A stretch of DNA of 15,386 bases, from NCBI GenBank assembly GCA_905202125.1, contig CAJKQX010000060.1, positions 1-15,386 on the forward strand, written 5' to 3'. The DNA comes from an uncultured Prevotella sp. Lineage in GTDB: Bacteria > Bacteroidota > Bacteroidia > Bacteroidales > Bacteroidaceae. The notes beneath the pieces are model-generated. The model did no database searches, was not told the DNA's origin, and worked only from the letters and a program-made list of their open reading frames with translations. The translations under genes were made by a program, and so were the position numbers. Positions 14,280 through 15,386 of the stretch are shown piece by piece. The stretch's first letter is position 1. Each line of letters opens with the position of its first letter.

Positions 14280-14831
14280 TCAATAATTTTGATTGTTGTT
14301 TGTTGATATCTTGTTTTTGCCACGCCGTGTGCAGATGGCGGCAATGGGCAGACTTAATATTGCTCCAATAATGATGTTTTGCATCGCGAACATGAACGCC
14401 CATTCCACCGGTTTGAGTTCCGACAGCTGTGCCATGTCTTCATGTAGCGCTGCCGTGTCCATGCCGTAGCTCTTGTATATGTCGGACATGGTGTTCACCG
14501 TCTCGTTGAACATAGTCAGAAGGGTGCCGTTGTCGAAAAAAATGAAATACAGGCATTGAGCCATGGCAAATATCATCGATGCGTGAAAGAATGTGGATAT
14601 GGAGTAGGCCAGTCCGCGTCTGAAAGATATCGCGCCGTCGAGCGCATGGTTTCTGAATCGTGTCAGACGCCATCCTACGACAAACGGTGTGGCTATCATC
14701 AGTAACGTGCCGAAAGGGGATAGGGGCATGTATATGACACTGGCAAAACTGGCTATCCACAACAATGACAACAATGCTCCGTCTTGACGGGCGAAAGCCC
14801 TGAGCTGGATGTAATCTTCAAATTTTATCAT
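14280..14831 (-). CDS. DUF4199-type integral membrane protein
   Basis: Encodes 183 residues from MIKFEDYIQLRAFARQDGALL. An ATG at 14873 would add 14 residues but overlaps the predicted -7 box, so the shorter form is preferred. Four hydrophobic segments are visible at about 19-36, 40-56, 73-99 and 143-167, with a polar loop at 105-140, giving a four-helix inner-membrane protein. The layout matches DUF4199 of Bacteroidota, function unknown. I recall this family next to a GT2 gene in the same order, which suggests a shared role in glycolipid or carrier-lipid handling, but that is inference. It is the first gene of the six-gene operon. Confidence 0.88.
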   Translation of the reverse strand: MIKFEDYIQLRAFARQDGALLSLLWIASFASVIYMPLSPFGTLLMIATPFVVGWRLTRFRNHALDGAISFRRGLAYSISTFFHASMIFAMAQCLYFIFFDNGTLLTMFNETVNTMSDIYKSYGMDTAALHEDMAQLSELKPVEWAFMFAMQNIIIGAILSLPIAAICTRRGKNKISTNNNQNY

Positions 14832-14870
14832 TTTGTCGTTGTGAGATGATCGTTCTTCTAAAAAGTACTG

Positions 14871-14878
14871 CAAACTTA
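14871..14878 (-). promoter_or_regulatory. -7 promoter box for the DUF4199-GT2-apbE-crp operon
   Basis: Read on the minus strand, TAAGTTTG matches TAnnTTTG and is followed by CAG. It lies about 40 nt before the start at 14831. There is no -33 TTTG. Instead, an imperfect dyad TATATGGC-TCTT-GCCTATATA (14895-14915) covers that region. Confidence 0.55.
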
Positions 14879-15212
14879 CACAAAAAAATCCGATTATATG
14901 GCTCTTGCCTATATAAATTCACTTTATTTAATTCTCATGAGTTTGAGAAACGTAAGTGGTCCATCCGAATTTTTGAGTGAAAAGCAGAATGAATTTTATA
15001 AAAGATATTGATGTCGGGCCGCGACCTGTTGCTGTCGCAAAGGCTATTTCAAAAAGTGATGTTTCGGATATGAATTTATTGCGGATACAATATATCGCGT
15101 TTCTACTCGAATTTATGCAATTTGCTCGGTTTTTACGCTAAGTGGAATCGATGCGAATTTGAAAAAATACGTTAAAAAACGATGCGTCGGCCGTTTCTAT
15201 CCAACTTTTTAT
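14879..15212. other. Intergenic spacer upstream of ffs
   Basis: No gene is assigned here. It contains the dyad at 14895-14915 near the DUF4199 promoter and a small plus-strand frame at 14989-15141. That frame has 50 residues (MNFIKDIDVGPRPVAVAKA...MQFARFLR), no recognised family and no obvious signal. It could be a real small protein or chance in AT-rich DNA. A short GCGAC/GTCGC stem lies inside it (near 15020-15037). Confidence 0.4.
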
Positions 15213-15220
15213 TATCTTTG
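15194..15220 (+). promoter_or_regulatory. Promoter for the ffs-tRNA unit
   Basis: TATCTTTG at 15213-15220 matches the -7 consensus TAnnTTTG. TTTC at 15194-15197, 15 nt upstream of it, is a near match to the -33 TTTG but closer than usual. The SRP RNA begins about 19 nt after the box. Confidence 0.55.
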
Positions 15221-15238
15221 CAGTCGCTTAAGAAATAC

Positions 15239-15334
15239 GGGCAAGTCTTACACGGCCAGCTCCCTTCGAATCCTCCAGGACGGGAACGTAGCAAAGGTAG
15301 TTGGTTGTAGCGGCGCGATGTGAGTAGCTTGCCC
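15239..15334 (+). ncRNA. ffs: Signal recognition particle RNA, small bacterial type
   Basis: The ends pair (GGGCAAG at 15239-15245 with CTTGCCC at 15328-15334), giving a hairpin of about 96 nt. The conserved Ffh-binding apex is clear: CAGG (15276-15279), A, stem CG, tetraloop GGAA (15283-15286), stem CG, then TAGCA (15289-15293), equivalent to the E. coli 4.5S apex. The RNA binds Ffh to guide ribosomes making membrane or secreted proteins to FtsY and the translocon. Ends are approximate. It is followed after 4 nt by a tRNA gene. Confidence 0.92.
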
Positions 15335-15338
15335 ACCC

Positions 15339-15386
15339 GCCTCTTTAGCTCAGTTGGCCAGAGCACGTGATTTGTAATCTCGGGGT
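15339..15386 (+). tRNA. tRNA-Thr (anticodon TGT), 3' part outside the window
   Basis: The acceptor 5' strand GCCTCTT (15339-15345) is followed by the D-arm GCTC...GAGC (15348-15351 with 15361-15364). The anticodon stem is 15366-15370 with 15378-15382. The loop TTTGTAA places TGT at 15373-15375, which reads ACA threonine codons. The middle pair of the anticodon stem is T-T (15368 with 15380). The gene continues beyond the window edge, so the T-arm and acceptor 3' strand cannot be checked. Confidence 0.92.

Overview
The window looks like a chromosomal segment from a member of the Bacteroidales (phylum Bacteroidota), probably Prevotella-like, though the genus cannot be fixed from sequence alone. 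Three things point there. Several starts are preceded by the Bacteroidota -7 box TAnnTTTG instead of sigma70-type boxes. The gene families (DUF4890, DUF4738-like, DUF6452, DUF6048, DUF4199) are typical of this order. The gene neighbourhoods (TPR protein-ribH divergent from recF-DUF721; GT2-DUF6452-DUF6048) are also ones known from it. Family names come from recalled family features, not from a search.

Left end (1 to about 1440): a gene-poor accessory-looking stretch. It has one small membrane protein gene, the start of another gene running off the left edge, and small overlapping or broken frames. It also holds several repeated or dyad motifs and a strong hairpin terminator at 1260-1310. It is probably the eroded edge of an integrated element, but no integrase, transposase or mobilization gene is visible.

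1470-2612 (+): two small envelope proteins, a periplasmic DUF4890 protein and a DUF4738-like lipoprotein, each with its own terminator or promoter. Between the lipoprotein gene and ribH lies a striking array of nine GTAC tetramers with alternating 13/9-bp spacing (2710-2803), followed by a bidirectional hairpin terminator.

2883-5629: a divergent housekeeping block. On the minus strand a membrane-anchored TPR protein is translationally coupled to ribH (lumazine synthase, riboflavin synthesis). On the plus strand recF overlaps a DciA-like DUF721 gene (DNA repair and replication). The two -7 boxes face away from each other in the shared intergenic region.

5642-10391 (minus): a tightly overlapping four-gene operon, transcribed in the order Dcp-type M3 metallopeptidase, dCMP deaminase-family protein, S41 C-terminal processing protease, 5-formyltetrahydrofolate cyclo-ligase. 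It combines peptide turnover, nucleotide salvage, periplasmic proteolysis and folate metabolism.

10482-14831 (minus): a six-gene operon, DUF4199 membrane protein, GT2 polyprenyl-phosphate glycosyltransferase, DUF6452 lipoprotein, DUF6048 beta-rich envelope protein, ApbE flavin transferase and a Crp/Fnr-type regulator. Adjacent genes overlap or lie within about 10 nt of each other, which suggests one transcript devoted to envelope and redox functions with its own regulator at the end.

Right end: a roughly 330-nt spacer, then a promoter, the small bacterial SRP RNA (ffs) and, 4 nt later, a tRNA-Thr(TGT) cut by the window edge. The two RNAs are probably cotranscribed.
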